Assembly (NCBI GenBank): GCA_030248215.1
Contig: JASANG010003808.1
Location: 1 to 64,000 of the forward strand
DNA from: Enoplolaimus lenunculus
Taxonomy: Eukaryota > Nematoda > Enoplea > Enoplida > Thoracostomopsidae
Direction: 5' to 3'
DNA: 64,000 nt
In this document: piece by piece, positions 1-12,655 of the stretch
Layout of the letters: the number at the start of each line of letters is the position of its first letter
Numbering within the stretch: position 1 is the stretch's first letter
Made by a program: the position numbers and the translations under genes
Notes under the pieces: generated by a model
Seen by the model: only the letters and a program-made list of their open reading frames with translations
The model's database searches: none
What the model was told of the DNA's origin: nothing

Positions 1-52
1 ATTTCCCTATTTTAGACGACTTAAATTAACCTTAATATTATGTCCAAGGCCG

Positions 53-132
53 TCAAGCCAAAGAATATTTCTTCGGCTCCAAGCGAAAAATATTTCTTTG
101 GCTCCCAGCCAAAGAATACTTCTTCGGCTCCA
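53..132. repeat. Three imperfect direct repeats, about 26 bp each
   Basis: The block AAGAATATTTCTTCGGCTCC recurs three times in a row with small changes, separated by short variable steps. It is a short minisatellite-like array with no coding sign. Its origin is not visible. Confidence 0.6.
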
Positions 133-142
133 TGTAATATGC

Positions 143-2899
143 TATCATTCAATTCGTTATCTTTTAAATCCGCAAACACTAAATATACATATTAATCAAC
201 ACAGATGTGTCGCAACACTATGTTTCTTCTCATTATAACTAAATCTTATTTCGATTTCAGCCGTTCTTGTCTGGATCTTTTAGCGGCGCAATTGTTGAGT
301 TTTATTGTTTTCTGCACAGTAATTTTCAGCGGTCAAAACTGGATTTATGTTTTAATATATATAGTGGATATATGTTTCTGTAAAGGTTTTACTACAATTT
401 TTCGTTTTATTTTTAATGAATTCGAAATAGATTTCAGGGATGGCGGTCTACGGTCAGAAAAGACAAAATTCAACGGAGTCCCAACCTACCGAGAGCGAAT
501 TTGGTTGTAAACCTAAACTTTTCGTCTAGGTCAATTTTTAACCGTTAGCGAAAATAAAAAATAAGATTTTTTAACAAAAGTTTTGAATATTTTTATCTAC
601 TCTGAATTGCCGTTTAGTAAAATTAGAACTAATAAATCGCCGACAAAACCTTCTTTCCTACTTTATTTTTAACTTGGCCACTGTTCCTATACCCTTCTAA
701 AACGCTCGGGACAAATCCCACTGTCTCAAAATAGCGTAGACATTATAACTGCGGATCACCCATATGTTTTACACAATGTCATAAAATGTTTTAAAGGCAA
801 AAATGCAACTATTTGTGTTTTCTTACAATAAAATCAGTGTTTTGTGTTTCCTTTCAAAAAAATAGAATTTTGGGTAACCAGAGCCGGAGGGGTCATTCTG
901 TTTCTCTAATCGCTGTATAACCAGGTAGCGGTGCTTCCACCATCCTTCGCTGTGTGTGTTGGTCAGCGAAATACGTAACTACTTCCGGGCCAAATCTGCG
1001 ATCCAAGGAAATTTTTTTGTGATTGCTTATCACTTTTTCATCTGTTGGTCTCGGTTTGCAAACACCGAGACTGACAAAAAGCAAGATCAAGAACGAGACC
1101 AGCTAAATCCCAGACTTACCAGACACAGAGACCGCCCACCCTCCTGGTTTTGTTTATAGAGGGTTGTACTTATAAATATTTTCAAGGTCCATTGGAAAGT
1201 GCTTACCAGCAAAAAAAAGTAAAATCCGGTAGTGTGGGGACACAAGGGGCAATTACCAAATTGCATCATCGGACCAAACGTAAGAAAATGTTTTTGCAAC
1301 AGCAATATGTTTCTGTAACTGGAATTTTAATAGCGTCTGTAACCGCAATTTTAACAGGGTCTGTAACCGCGGTTTTTGCGTCCGCGTAAATTGCGGTTGC
1401 GAGCGATCGCGTCTGCGATCGATCTGGAGAAAAGCGGCATTAAATTCCAGCTTGCGGTTGCACTTAATTCTGTGCGTGATCAGGTATGGGAGTCTCGGTC
1501 TCGATCTCGGCACGTTTCGGTATTTGGCCAGGTCCTAGTCTCGCTTTTTTAATTCTCGGTCGGTTGGAACCGAGACCATAAGTGCAAGAGGATTCAGCAA
1601 GTGTACGACTGACTGTATTGTTGAAATCGCTGATAGCTTGGTGAAAAAACTTTTTATCTAAAATTACAAAATTTCATAGTTACACAATAATTGCGAACAG
1701 ATATTCTGAAACAACGCAAAAAAGAGGTATTAAAGAAAATACAAAAACTATGAAACACAAAAACTACGAAAAATACATTAGAACTCGTTTTCTTTGAAAT
1801 TTCATTCGATGATAACCAAAAATTGACAGAGACAGAGACTTTTCGTGGCCGTACTCGGTCATCCGGTCTCGGTTTTACGAAATTAGAACTACCCATTCCT
1901 GTTCCGTGACTATATATAAAAGACAAAATACGGTAGGTAGTAAGGTCATTTTTATTATAACCAAAGCAGAAGCTCAAAATTGGCTCGCATAAAACACTAC
2001 TGTTGCAAAAGTAAGACGTTCCTGAAGCACTAACCTCGAACTTTGACACGAAACTCACCAGTCCAGTAGGCGGTGGTCGCTTCTTCATGCGGAAGTTTCT
2101 ACCGGTGGTAAATATGTAATAGGATCACGCGGTGCGAACAACGCAAGCCAAACCGAAGGCAAAAATTGTGTCATATTAATATTTAAAAAACCTCAAATAA
2201 TGTCAACCTGCAATATATTCACGTATTATATATAGCAAAAATAATCATTAATATACAATAAGTTTCACTCAAGAAATATCTGAGTGCAAAACAGAGATAA
2301 GTATTTAGGAGGTTAAATTTAGTGTACCATTTAAAAACCTTTCAACCAATCTACTTATTTACGAGGTTTCTTAGATGCTTAGCTTCGCTCGTCAGTAATC
2401 ATTAGTCATCACGTCCGACCAATTTCTAAAGACTAAAACTTCAGGCAGGATTCGGATGAGAGGCCTAGAACCCAGATGACACTAAATTACACCGTCGGAA
2501 TTTTACGCCCCAAAGAATTCCTACTTTCTTCATAATCTATCCCTCGTTGCGGTGTAAATTTACCCGTTGCGGTGTAAAGTTTGACCCCGTGCAATTTTTT
2601 CACTGAAAAGATTACACCGGTGTAATTCTTTCTTCGGCAAAACTGTACCTACGTTGCCTTCCAAAGACTGTGTGATGCACAAATTTAATTTTAAGTTCAA
2701 CAGTTTTCAAATTTTTGTTCATTTTGATTTCTCGGTTTCCTATGCACATCAACTGAATAAGCACGCTGTTTAACAAGTATATATTGATTTCATGTGAATA
2801 AACTTTGGATATATAACTTGTGGCCATGTATTTTGCGAAGTTAACTAAATTTATATATTTTTCACTCATGTTAGCTGTTAATTTACGTAATTATGAACA
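143..2899. other. Gene-free AT-rich stretch with scattered GTCTCGGT motifs
   Basis: I see no supported gene here. The motif GTCTCGGT or its complement occurs repeatedly between 1048 and 1875, including a short palindrome at 1048-1071. Imperfect repeats of about 22 bp (TCTGTAACCGCAATTTTAA-like) lie at 1310-1375. A GGTGTAAA motif is repeated in both orientations around 2480-2625. These look like remains of decayed foldback elements, but I could not define ends. The open frames are short and AT-rich without codon structure. Confidence 0.5.
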
Positions 2900-4215
2900 A
2901 AACCGGGCGTTATATGTTAAGAAAGGCCTTAAATACACATCGGCTAAAATTCCCAACGCTGTTGATCAATTGAAAAATCAAGGTCATTGCGAAACGTTTG
3001 TGACAGTAATGAGACACTGAGTATTGTCGAAACACAGTTTGGTGGAACACAGGGAAAAAGTAGATGTTAACGGGCAGTGGATCGCAAGAAGATTGCAGAG
3101 GACAGGAAAACAGCGGTAACATCACAAGTTGACCAAAATCTCGCTAATTTGACCAAGGCATTAGTGCAAGGTGGGTTTATGCCTGCTCAAAGTTTTCCGT
3201 CTTAGTCGAAACCTTAATTCACAAGGACATAGAGCACCGACGCGTATCGCTGTGGAATCATCGTGGTGAACTGCCTTCGCTTGTTTGGCTCACTGGTTTT
3301 CTTAAGGGACATGCAGTTTCATTGAAAAACCCGCAGCAATGTAGCTAGAGCGAAACAATATGACGATGGATCCGTTTGTCATCAACGATCACTATGACTG
3401 GTACAAAGTCGCGTATCGTGTTTGAATCTTATTGGCAAACCGAATCGAATCTTCATACAGAAGAAACGTGTCTTTGCCTCGATCCATCAAAAGCAGAAGT
3501 GGTCGGAATTCGTGGATGCCAAACTTTTCGTGTGACACCTACTGGAGAAAAACGTAATGCTACAGTTCTCGCAACAACGTGTGTCGATGAAACAGTCTTA
3601 GACCCGCATATAATACGCCACGGCAAACGGATACAAGCCAATTGGCAAGGTGTAACAACTGAATGTCGGAAAATGCCGTATAACTGCTCAGAATACAGGT
3701 CGATTTTAAGGTAATTACTTCGAGGCGTACATTTGCATAACTTCTTCTTTCATACCTTGACGGCCAAGCCAACCAGAAATACGGATATAGATCCGACTAT
3801 TTCTAATTTTTGACGGTCATAACAGCTGCTACATTAACTATCATTACAAGAACTACGTATATACAACGCAGCAACAATATTCACATTGTGCGATAGCCCG
3901 CGCACACGACGGACACATTACAGACCGGTCAAAGCTAAGTGGGAAGCAGAACTTCAAAGTTCACGAACGAAACCACTGCTGAATTTATTGTGGACGGAGC
4001 AACATTTTGCGGTTTGTGGCTACGGGTACTTTTCCGTTAGCAAAACAAAATGTCGCCAGTCCCGATTTAATTCTGTAATTCGGCATGAATATTACGTATC
4101 AAAAGAAAAGCCGAAGAAAGACTCGGCTAGAGACTTGCTGAAGAAAAAACTTTGTGAAGCGAAAAAAACAGGAACCACCTGTGTAAAAACAAAAACGCAG
4201 CCAAGACGATAGTCG
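2900..4215 (+). pseudogene. Decayed pogo/Tigger-type transposase (Tc1/mariner superfamily)
   Basis: Pogo-type transposases bind their ends with Psq and CENP-B helix-turn-helix domains and cut with a DDE catalytic domain. Here translated pieces fall in the family order. Residues near 2935-3015 resemble a Psq-type helix-turn-helix. Positions 3262-3345 read VWLTGFLKGHAVSLKNPQQ, like the CENP-B-type block W..GFLKRHP.ISLRKPQ. Positions 3394-3712 hold an open stretch with TEETCL, PTGEKRNATVLATTC and RIQANWQG, matching the start of the DDE domain, with the first catalytic Asp (usually in DETG) replaced by Glu. Near 3885-3935 AHTTDTLQTG matches the late block AHTTxxLQPLD in a different frame. Stops and frame changes separate these blocks, so the gene is dead. 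I did not find terminal repeats. The family call is from motif memory, not a search. Confidence 0.7.
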
Positions 4216-5517
4216 AAATGTGTAGAATCGTCAGTTCTAATGCGGAAATATACATTCAAGCAGCAATAACAAAAAGTACACCAAAGCAGATACTTCGTAA
4301 TGTATTATGAAAAACCTCATTATTATGGAAGAATCATTCAACCAATTCAGATTTAACAGTGCAGATGAGATTTTTGTACCGCGATCGATTATCTCGTTAA
4401 TACTGGCCTAAGCAGCAGGATGTTGAAAACAGTTAGTGTAAAGCTCATCCTCTTTCCTGGTCCTGAAAATGCTCAATTGGTGCGAAACAAACACCTACAG
4501 TACTAGTTTACAAAAGACAAAACATACAGGCGGAACAGCAAGACTATGCTGGCCGTTTGAAATGGCCTTAACTAATTTCAAAAGCATATAGAATAAATTA
4601 ATATGACGAAGCAGAAATGGCGGATATGACTTTGAAGAAAGCTAAACACTGACTTCCCCAAATACGATTTAATCCTTTATTGGCTTGTACAAGTTTCATT
4701 ATGCAGAAAAACGTGCTCCATATTTTTCTTAAACACTATTTTACTTTGAAATGTGTTGTCAAAAAAGTATAAACAAATAATTCATGAGATATTATAGTGT
4801 GTACAATATCATTGACCATAAAATATCAAGCGTAATAGTTCAGTGTCTATGTGTATATATTCGAAGCAAACAGAGATTGGCATTTAACTCTCAGTCATCA
4901 CATTAAATTTTCGATGTTTTAAAATCTATATTTTACTTGCTACGTTCACTATAGTACAGGTATAACATATCCGAAATATGTCGATTATAGGCATTGGCCA
5001 TGTAACAATATGCACTTTTCGTCATACTACTGTTATGCAAAATATGCTCTATACTGACAAATGACCGAAAGCTTATAGCATTTAAAAAAGAATAACGATC
5101 CTTTGGCAGTCAACGAAATTTGACAACCAGTAAAATCCATGCGCACGGTTTTATGATTTTCGGAATGTAACTTTCTCTGGTAATAACTAGGGATGTGCTG
5201 AATAATCCGCAGTCGGTTATAATAGGGCCCCTTTCGTGAGTATGACGACATCGGCACTGCAAAAAATTACCAATTCTTTGCCGATACTTTTTTAACACCA
5301 AAGGCTAAGGTCATCACAGATTCGTGATTAGAAGATTCGTGAAAAGGAACCGCTATACTGTCCATATTGACCGATGGAATACCCGAATACATAGCATAAA
5401 TATGAAAAATTCAACACGTAATGCACATCTGCAACTAACTACAGCAGTACTGCGTGTATTACCGCAACGTAGTAAACAACCATATAATACCTAGCACAAG
5501 TACAGTAATTAAAGCAG
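4216..5517. other. No recognisable feature
   Basis: AT-rich sequence downstream of the pogo remnant. Short open frames on both strands show no motif or codon bias. Part of it may be non-coding sequence of the same transposon, but I cannot show that. Confidence 0.4.
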
Positions 5518-5600
5518 TGCCGCGGTAGGTCTACTGGTATGAGCGTTGGCCCGATTAGACAATGGTCGCTCGTTTAAATACAAGTGTGGTAAACTGTTCA
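5518..5600 (+). repeat. tRNA-like block, possible SINE head
   Basis: The stretch GGTCTACTGGTATGAGCG resembles a tRNA D-arm with the internal promoter A box. CTCGTTTAAATACAAG about 45 bases later resembles a degenerate B box. The outer arms do not pair as in a working tRNA, so a decayed tRNA-derived SINE or tRNA pseudogene is more likely than a gene. I saw no second copy in the window. Confidence 0.3.
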
Positions 5601-6786
5601 ACTACTTTCGCACTAAAAAATTACACTTTACATATCATTGCTCTTAAGACCACCCTTTACATATACACCAACAAGCGAAATTGAAGAAGTTGAAAAAGCA
5701 ATAGCAACTTGACGCTGAATAGCGCAAAACGTATCGGCAAAACATTGAGGCAGCTTTGCAGGGCCGATACTCAGCAGTCAATTATATCCTTGCAATTGTT
5801 AACAATGAAAAGAATTACATAGCTTTTAGTTTTCTAAGTGGACTCTAAATTTCAATTTTTGACAAATTAACTCAAATCGATTGAGCTATGTGATTGATTC
5901 ATCCGTATTTAATACCGAACGCGGGTTTCTGGATCCGTAATACAGTCATCACGACTAGTCCTATTCAGACGCACACGTATGGGAAAAGAACTTTGTTGTT
6001 CACAAATAACTTGCAGTTGCAGCGTCTTTTGCAAGAAGAGAGTATCATTTTACCTTCTGATTCCTGGCATACATGAATACTTTGCAGACAACAACAACAA
6101 ATATCGAACAACATACAAAGCTATTCCAATTGGTTAGATTCTCAGTCATTGAATAAAATGCACTTGCAAGTTCTGCATATGATTTAAAAAACGGGGCAGC
6201 TGCGGGTGAAGAACGTTTTAACTAGTTTGATGCTTGAAATAATTCTCAGTTCCGCGATGCTTCTAATTGGTCAAAAAGAGGTGCAATAGTAGACGCGTTT
6301 ACTACGTTCATAAGAGCGAATAGATATAATAGCAAGTGGTGGACATCGGATAACTTTTCATATCCGGATATGTCAATTCTTGTCTGATATTTATCCGGAT
6401 ATTGTTATATCCAAATAATCCTAAATAAATTGACCTTTATCGTTTTTTTGGGTTATAAACCTCAATTTTCGCTGTTAAGCAGTTGTTTTAACTTGTTTCT
6501 TTAGTAAAATTTGCTGCTGCTTCAATATAGTGTTGAGGGTTTACTTTGAAAGATTGCTACTGACTAATAAAAAATACTTGCATTGGCCACTTGAAATTGG
6601 GTTGATTTGGTTTGTCTTCGTATCTGATTCAATCCACTACAAGGATTCTGTCGAATGTCGACTCTCCATCAAACTATATATAACTACTATGAGTCGTTTT
6701 ACTTTCCGAAGAAGGAAAAAACCACGTTGAAATGCTACATCGTACAAATGTAGCCCATGTTATACTTTTTAGTAGTGCAAAGCTTT
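5601..6786. other. No gene seen; short ATCCGGATAT palindromes
   Basis: Between 6345 and 6415 the palindrome ATCCGGATAT or close variants occur several times within 70 bases. Otherwise this is AT-rich sequence with no supported feature. Confidence 0.35.
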
Positions 6787-7015
6787 CAGTGGCGGGTCCG
6801 GAAATATCTGACGGGGGCTGGCTTTCTAATGTTTTGACACGCAAATTTTATTTCCAAAATAACTTTGTGAACAGAAAAAATGTAAGGTAGAAACTTTCCC
6901 ATTATATCGCAAAAAAGTTTTCTTTTATTGAAAAAAAATTGTATAGTAGGGACCTTACTTTATCAGACAAAATTTATAGGGCATACGCCCACCCGCCCCT
7001 CTGTGGATCCGCTTG
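6787..7015. mobile_element. Family K MITE-like element
   Basis: The left end is CAGTGGCGGGTCCGGA and the right end is near TGTGGATCCGCT, so the ends form an imperfect inverted repeat around GGCGGATCC. The interior carries AAGGTAGAAACTT and TAGTAGGGACCTTA, the same kind of AAGGT...ACCTT motif found in other K copies at 26.1, 44.3 and 44.9 kb. No coding capacity. Confidence 0.5.
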
Positions 7016-7508
7016 TGCCCGCTTTCTTACTGAACCGTAATAATAGGCTTAAATTTTACGCTAATTTTTTTACTTGGATTAAAGGCTTAAGCTTTGTTTT
7101 TGGACTTGCGTTTATTATACGGCGAGGAAGCTTATATACTTTAGGAATATGTTCTGGTTGTTACATTGCTAAGTAATAATAGTCCAAACCTTAAGGACAC
7201 GCTCTAGTCTTAATATATCAAAATATAATGTCGACTTGGTTCCTCATTAAACTTACCTAGATGATTTCAATTAAATTTTAGTTTTTAAAACTTGAGAATA
7301 TACTTTCCTCTTTTGTGTTCATCTAAATACTACAGCGGAACATTGTATTTTCTACAGTTCAGAAATCTATAATTTTCATGTATAATCTATACGGTGTAAA
7401 AGCGACGAGCTGAGTTGAATTACTTTTATATTTTGATTTGTGGGTGGTGCTGGCTTGCTTTTAAAATTGTTTTGTCTATTGTTAAAATAAAATTTCATTT
7501 GTTTGTGT
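7016..7508. other. No recognisable feature
   Basis: AT-rich sequence, no motif or repeat recognised, lying between a K element and the tandem duplication. Confidence 0.35.
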
Positions 7509-7972
7509 GGTATGGGCTAGATCATTGGGCTTGCTTGTGTAAACTGTACAATGCATAGCCTTGGCTTTACTCGAGTTTTAGTTTTGCCCTGGAGGAATAA
7601 TGCGGCACATTGTCTTAAAAGACTGAAGTTAGTAATACGTTAGTCCTACCGTATAAAGATTTGCAAATTAAATGTGTGTGAAAGCGTAACTGAGCAACAC
7701 AATTAAGTGACAATTATTACTCTCCCCTAATTAAGCGTATGGTATGGGCTAGATCATTGGGCTTGCTTGTGTAAGCTGTACAATGCATAGGCTTGGCTTT
7801 ACTCGAGTTTTAGTTTTGCTCTGGAAGAATAATGCGGCACATTGTCTTAAAAGACTGAAGTTAGTATTTACGTTAGTCCTACCCTATAAAGATTTGCAAA
7901 TTAAATGGGTGTGAAAGCAGTAATTGAGCAACACAATTAAGTGACAATTATTACTCTCCCCCTAATTAAGTG
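7509..7972. repeat. Tandem duplication, 232-bp unit, two copies
   Basis: The unit starting GGTATGGGCTAGATCATTGG occurs at 7509 and again at 7741. The copies differ by scattered substitutions and a few one-base indels, so the duplication is fairly young. No coding frame runs through both units. Confidence 0.9.
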
Positions 7973-9693
7973 TGTATAAATTGCTTGTGAACCAGGTTGT
8001 TTGAATTTTGAATGTAAAGTGATGTTACCTTTTTGCAATTCTGAAAAAATTTGCTATTCGCGTTCAAGTTTGTACCGCGTAAAAAACTCTGTACGCAGTT
8101 TTTTAAGTTTAGGGGAACAACTGACTTGTATTGATTATAATTGTTTCATTTAGCATTGAATCTCAATGGATTTGTTTTGAGGACCGGGTTGATGCAATTT
8201 TAACCACCGAAATAAGGTCTAATTCTTGTATTGACAAACTGGTATTCTGGTTAGACCCCGCAACTTTATTAATCAAACGCGCCCGGTCATTGTGTTTTAA
8301 CGTATGTTGCGTACACACACTGGAGAGCACATGGCATTCAATGCTGGAATGTAGGTTTCACACACTGTATGATTTCATTTCTGTGTGCAACACAGTTTTA
8401 AGATTGTTGTAGATTTAGTGATGTTAGATACAGAAGTTAGGCGATACGTGGGGTGAAAATGACTGACAGGTAGTAAATTCTGATTTCGACATTTACCCAA
8501 TTTAGTGTGAATGGTTAACTTTAACTCCCTTTTCAAAAGCAGTCGAATATGGTAACTCTTTAAATTCGTGAACCACTGAGACATTCTTGAGAAGCCAAGA
8601 CATTCGTATTTCTCAGAAATATGCCATTTAAAAGGGCAAAAATGTTTTGAAAATGAGTACTTCTAGTTTTTACATAGTTTAAAGTTTAAATTTAGGTTAA
8701 AAAACTGGTTAAGCCAGTCAAAATACAAAAGTTGCGCGTTCTAATCGTTTAAATTTAGATTTTTAATGAAAAATTAGAGATTTTAAAAATGTAAAAAATT
8801 TTACCGAAACATCACGGGTGATGATAGGAATTTTTGGTGACCTTTAAAACCTGGGACATAAAAGGGATCCGCGAAGGACTTGTGTGGTGGGTCTTAAGTT
8901 ATTTGGGTGCATGGTGTTGTACAGAAGTTTTGTCAGTCCGAGTTTTGAATTTATGCACCCAGTGGAATTGTTTATTTATCGATGTTACCTAAGTTTACTT
9001 GTTTGCGGTCTGTGATTTATACGATTTTTGGAGTATTGTTACAGTAATTAAAGTACTGTACAGGCTTAGTTTTCAAAGTTGACGTTTTTAATGAAATTTT
9101 GGAGACCTTATAACTAGCTTGGTGTAGCAAATTTTCAAAAGTGTAACGGAAATAAATTAGAAACTTAGCAGAACCGCCAGTTTGAAATTTGATCTGAATT
9201 TTGTATTCACGGGTATTGGTTCGTGTATTATTTTGGTGATATTGCAAACTACCTATGGACAGAAAAAATCGAGTGTTCCGCAAGGACAGTCTAGTTTTAT
9301 TTACTTAGTGTTGGTTTGCTGTGGCACCGTAAGGGTTGCTTAGCAGTTTAAATTTTGAATTGTTTTTGAACGTGGTCCATTTGATTTGAATTTCACTTTG
9401 GGGAGACAGTAGTACGTATCATTTTTGGATCCAAGCGGTTTGTGATCACCTTAAAAGTTCTGAATTGTGTACGTATTCCATTTTGGGCGCTTGAAAACTG
9501 ACTTTACTGTGCAGGTCCCGTTTGAAGTATAGAGTATTTTCTTGCTTAGGTAACCACCTAGTAGTGCCGGCCGAAATAATTCGCTGTGTTACAATTTTAC
9601 GTTTCGGATGGTTGGGTTAGCGCACCTAATTTACTATTAATTTTTTATTTACTCTTAATTGAATACAAAAAACAAGACTAGTAAAATGACTTA
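7973..9693. other. No recognisable feature
   Basis: About 1.7 kb of AT-rich sequence. Short open frames on both strands look like chance. I saw no repeat shared with the rest of the window. Confidence 0.35.
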
Positions 9694-10195
9694 TTAGCTA
9701 ACTATTCATTTATAGGTTTTGGAGGTTTGTGAACAATTTATTCAATTTCCTCGCACCCAGAAATTCTGCAGTAACCCTAAAAATTAGTGAAATATTGCAA
9801 AAAGCCACAATTTATATGTGAAATATTGTAATATGCAAATTAGCTGTTAGCTAACTAATAAATTATTGGCTTTGAAGGTTTATAGACAGTTTATTCAGAT
9901 TCCTCGTACCCAAAACCCTTTATTGCTGATCTTGTATCCCTAATAATTAGTAAAATATTGTAAGAAGTCCTAATTTAGGATAATCAATTACGCTCATGAG
10001 CAAATTAAGCTATTAGCTAACTATTCACTTATCGGTTTTGAAGGTTTTTAGGCAATTTGCTCAGATTCATCGCGCCTAGAAACTCTTAATTACTGGAATT
10101 AGATTGCCTGTAACCCTTATAATTGGTGAAATATGTTAAAAAGTCCCAATTTAGGCTTATCCAATTATGCAAATTTAGCCTGTAGCTAATAAGCG
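9694..10195. repeat. Old tandem array, three diverged units of about 165 bp
   Basis: Each unit has, in order, TTAGCTAACTA, a GGTTTTGAAGGTTT-like block, a CAGATTCCTCGTACCC-like block, then ATTAGTGAAATATTG and a CCTAATTTAGG-like block. Units begin near 9694, 9845 and 10011. Divergence is much higher than in the 232-bp duplication, so this is older. Confidence 0.75.
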
Positions 10196-10904
10196 CTCAA
10201 AATTTTAAAACACCAATGCGAGGTTTTAACACCCTAGTATACCATGGACATCTGACTACTTCTGGGGCTGACGCCCATTTTCGATGTAGACAAAAATACA
10301 AAGCGCTATATGTAAATCTAACAATTGCACGAATTGATGGCTAATATGTCCAAACGCCATAACTGAATTTTTGACCAATACTTTGAGGCGCGTCGTCACC
10401 TTAATTTAAATATATCTATACGCGCATATTCCCAAGTCCTCAGCTTATATGGATAAAGCTATAACTGAACCTAGATGACCAGATATAAGCGTAGGACCTA
10501 ACGGTGAAATGAAATAAATTAAAGGCTTTACTATTTTTGAGGACTACAGAAAAACAAGGTGCGACCATCAAAAAGCATGAACCGAATCTTCTATATGGTG
10601 GCGAAACCAAACCGGGAAATTAGATCACTAAAACAATTCGCTATGAAATAGCTATACTGAAAGAAATGGTGCTGATGAAACGGCGAGACACGTAACTTCC
10701 ACGCTAAATAAAACACTAGAGACAAAACTGCAAGATTGAATGTTTGATTCATGCGCAAATGAATCAAGCTTCGAGCGAAGCGCGCGAAATTTTGTTTGAC
10801 ATTTTGTTTTAACTCTTTAACTCATTTAGTATACTAAAGCAACTAAATACAAGCAATATATGAGCAACACGAACACTGTGAGCATTGTTTCATGTTTGTA
10901 ACAT
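10196..10904. other. No gene seen
   Basis: AT-rich sequence. CTTCGAGCGAAGCGCGCGAAATTTTG near 10770-10795 has parts in common with the dispersed family Q motif. Nothing else recognised. Confidence 0.35.
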
Positions 10905-11050
10905 ACATGTGCAGTGCAAAATCTCTACAAGACGTGAGAGTCCTTTCAGGCTCGAGCGTCAAGCTCTTATAGCTGAGTAGTCATCGTAAACACGCCCACC
11001 CGAGAGATTGGGGATCGAATCTTACTCCAACCAGGGGAGACAGCACTCGG
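10905..11050 (+). repeat. Family F copy 1: divergent tRNA-like block
   Basis: CAAGACGTGAGAGTCC and GGCTCGAGCGTCAAGCTC match the block before the tRNA-like part of the F copies at 31, 50.8 and 53.4 kb. TAGCTGAGTAG at 10970 fits a pol III A box and GGGATCGAATCT near 11011 fits a B box. The TTAA ends present in other copies are not visible here. Confidence 0.6.
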
Positions 11051-11244
11051 CACACCTCACTTAAAAATTTCTTTTATTAATACCTTCATTTATTTTGTTT
11101 CATGACAGTTATCATTTATCTTATAAGTAAAATTGTAATCCAGCTAGTGCAGTAAGTGTGAAAATTTATTAGCATTTAGCAGCTTGGTGGTTATTGTAAG
11201 GCCTGTTCAATGTGTAAGTCATTTAAAAAATTGCGGAAAGGTGG

Positions 11245-11300
11245 GATAGTGTCGAATTCGCGAGCGAAGCGAGCGAGAAGCCAGACGTATATATTTTAAA
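11245..11300. repeat. Family Q motif
   Basis: TCGCGAGCGAAGCGAGCGAGAAGCC matches, in either orientation, short blocks near 21.7, 34.3, 43.35, 50.6, 58.1, 58.36 and 63.4 kb, often next to a CTAAAATTGCGTTTGG-like block. It looks like a conserved end of a dispersed element whose full extent I could not define. Confidence 0.45.
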
Positions 11301-11726
11301 ACTTCGGCGGTTTATACTTTATAAGGGTAGGGTGGGGGCCTTTTTAGCTGCTCCGGCCCTGCCTACGGCGCTGTTCAAAAGTAGTCATCAAAGTCAAATT
11401 AGCCAACCTGACTAGCTCACAACTAATGCGTACAGCCCTTATTTTTAAATACGGCAGTGGTAAATTGAAATTGCAAAATTTTTAAGTATAATTTTCAATT
11501 TCCCAATACTGTTTATAAATAGTTTCAATTTACCGCTTGGAAAACTTTTAGAAACACAATTTCCTTTTGCCCCTCTTTTGAAAAACATAAGTGGGAAATA
11601 AGCGTCGCCATTTTCCACTTGGTGGGCGCATCTAAAAGTGGATGACGCATAAACATAATAATAAAAATTGCATAAAACTTCACAATTGCATAAGCGCTTG
11701 ACCAGAAGGGTTCGGCTTTGTTGGTT

Positions 11727-11922
11727 GAGACCCCGTGCTTCATGAATAAAAAATGTTTTGACACTGTTACAGAGGGGACCCCGTGCTTCATGAATAAAAA
11801 ATGTTTTGACACTGTTACAGAGGGGACCACGTGCTTCATGAATAAAAAATGTTTTGACACTGTTACAGCGGGGACCCCGTGCTTCATGAATAAAAAATGT
11901 TTTGACACTGTTACAGAGGGAT
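11727..11922. repeat. 48-bp minisatellite, four copies
   Basis: The unit ACCCCGTGCTTCATGAATAAA plus AAATGTTTTGACACTGTTACAG, about 48 bp, is repeated four times with very few differences. Because 48 is a multiple of three and the unit lacks stops in several frames, it opens reading frames on both strands. These are not evidence of a gene. Confidence 0.9.
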
Positions 11923-12655
11923 TTAATACTGAAACACTGTAAAGCTTTTCGCTTGCTTCGGCCGCAATTCTTCAACGCTCAATCTAAATTCTGGCTTCGA
12001 ACCTTCGCTCAGTCGGTTAGTGTGTTTCAACTCTCAGAGCATAGAAATATTTTATATTTACAAAAAATTGGCCAACAAAAACTCCAAACTGAAGTTCTGT
12101 ACTAACAGACAATAGTGTCTAACTTTTCGCTCGCAATATTTTTTCAAGTCGTGCTCAAGGGGCAAAGAATTCGATCTGGTTCAGTCACTCAGTCATCCAA
12201 ACTGCCAAAAATTGAAGAATCTTAAAGAAAACTCTGAAATTGGTCTCGACGCCAACTATAGGCGAGCGTGACCAATGTCGCATAAATATCACCAAAAAAA
12301 CTGAAATCCGTACTGCTAAAAGGATTCTAGGTATGCTTTTAGGCAGAAACCATATTATGCAAATACCTGGCATCACGCGCCCCCCAATCAAAATTTTTCG
12401 GTACGCCTCTAATTTTACACCGATATGTATAATATACGCGGTTTACGTTATGACTGGGGCAGCTCGCAACATGCTTTATTCATGTTGATCCGACGTCAAC
12501 ACACATGTAGCGGGTGTATGCCGACAAAATGTGAATAACACATTATCTTGCCTAAAAAACCACTGCTTTCAAGTGACCATCGTTCATGATTGCAATGCGT
12601 CAAATGATGCTACGTGACATTATTGCGAATGCTGTATAAAATATTCAAAACTCAA
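11923..12655. other. No gene seen; fragment of family O
   Basis: GCGCCCCCCAATCAAAATTTTTCGG with a following GTACGCCTCTAATTTTAC at about 12377-12422 matches the right part of the family O repeats at 49.9 and 52.0 kb. The rest is unremarkable. Confidence 0.4.

Noticed and set aside
205-510. 101-codon hydrophobic open frame
   Set aside because: Hydrophobicity follows from T-rich DNA. No motif, no splice or promoter context.
3560-3772. Minus-strand frames opposite the pogo remnant
   Set aside because: The plus strand carries recognisable transposase blocks, so these are shadows.
11445-11975. 176-codon and overlapping minus-strand frames
   Set aside because: Opened by the stop-free 48-bp minisatellite. 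The sequence outside the repeat has no protein motif.
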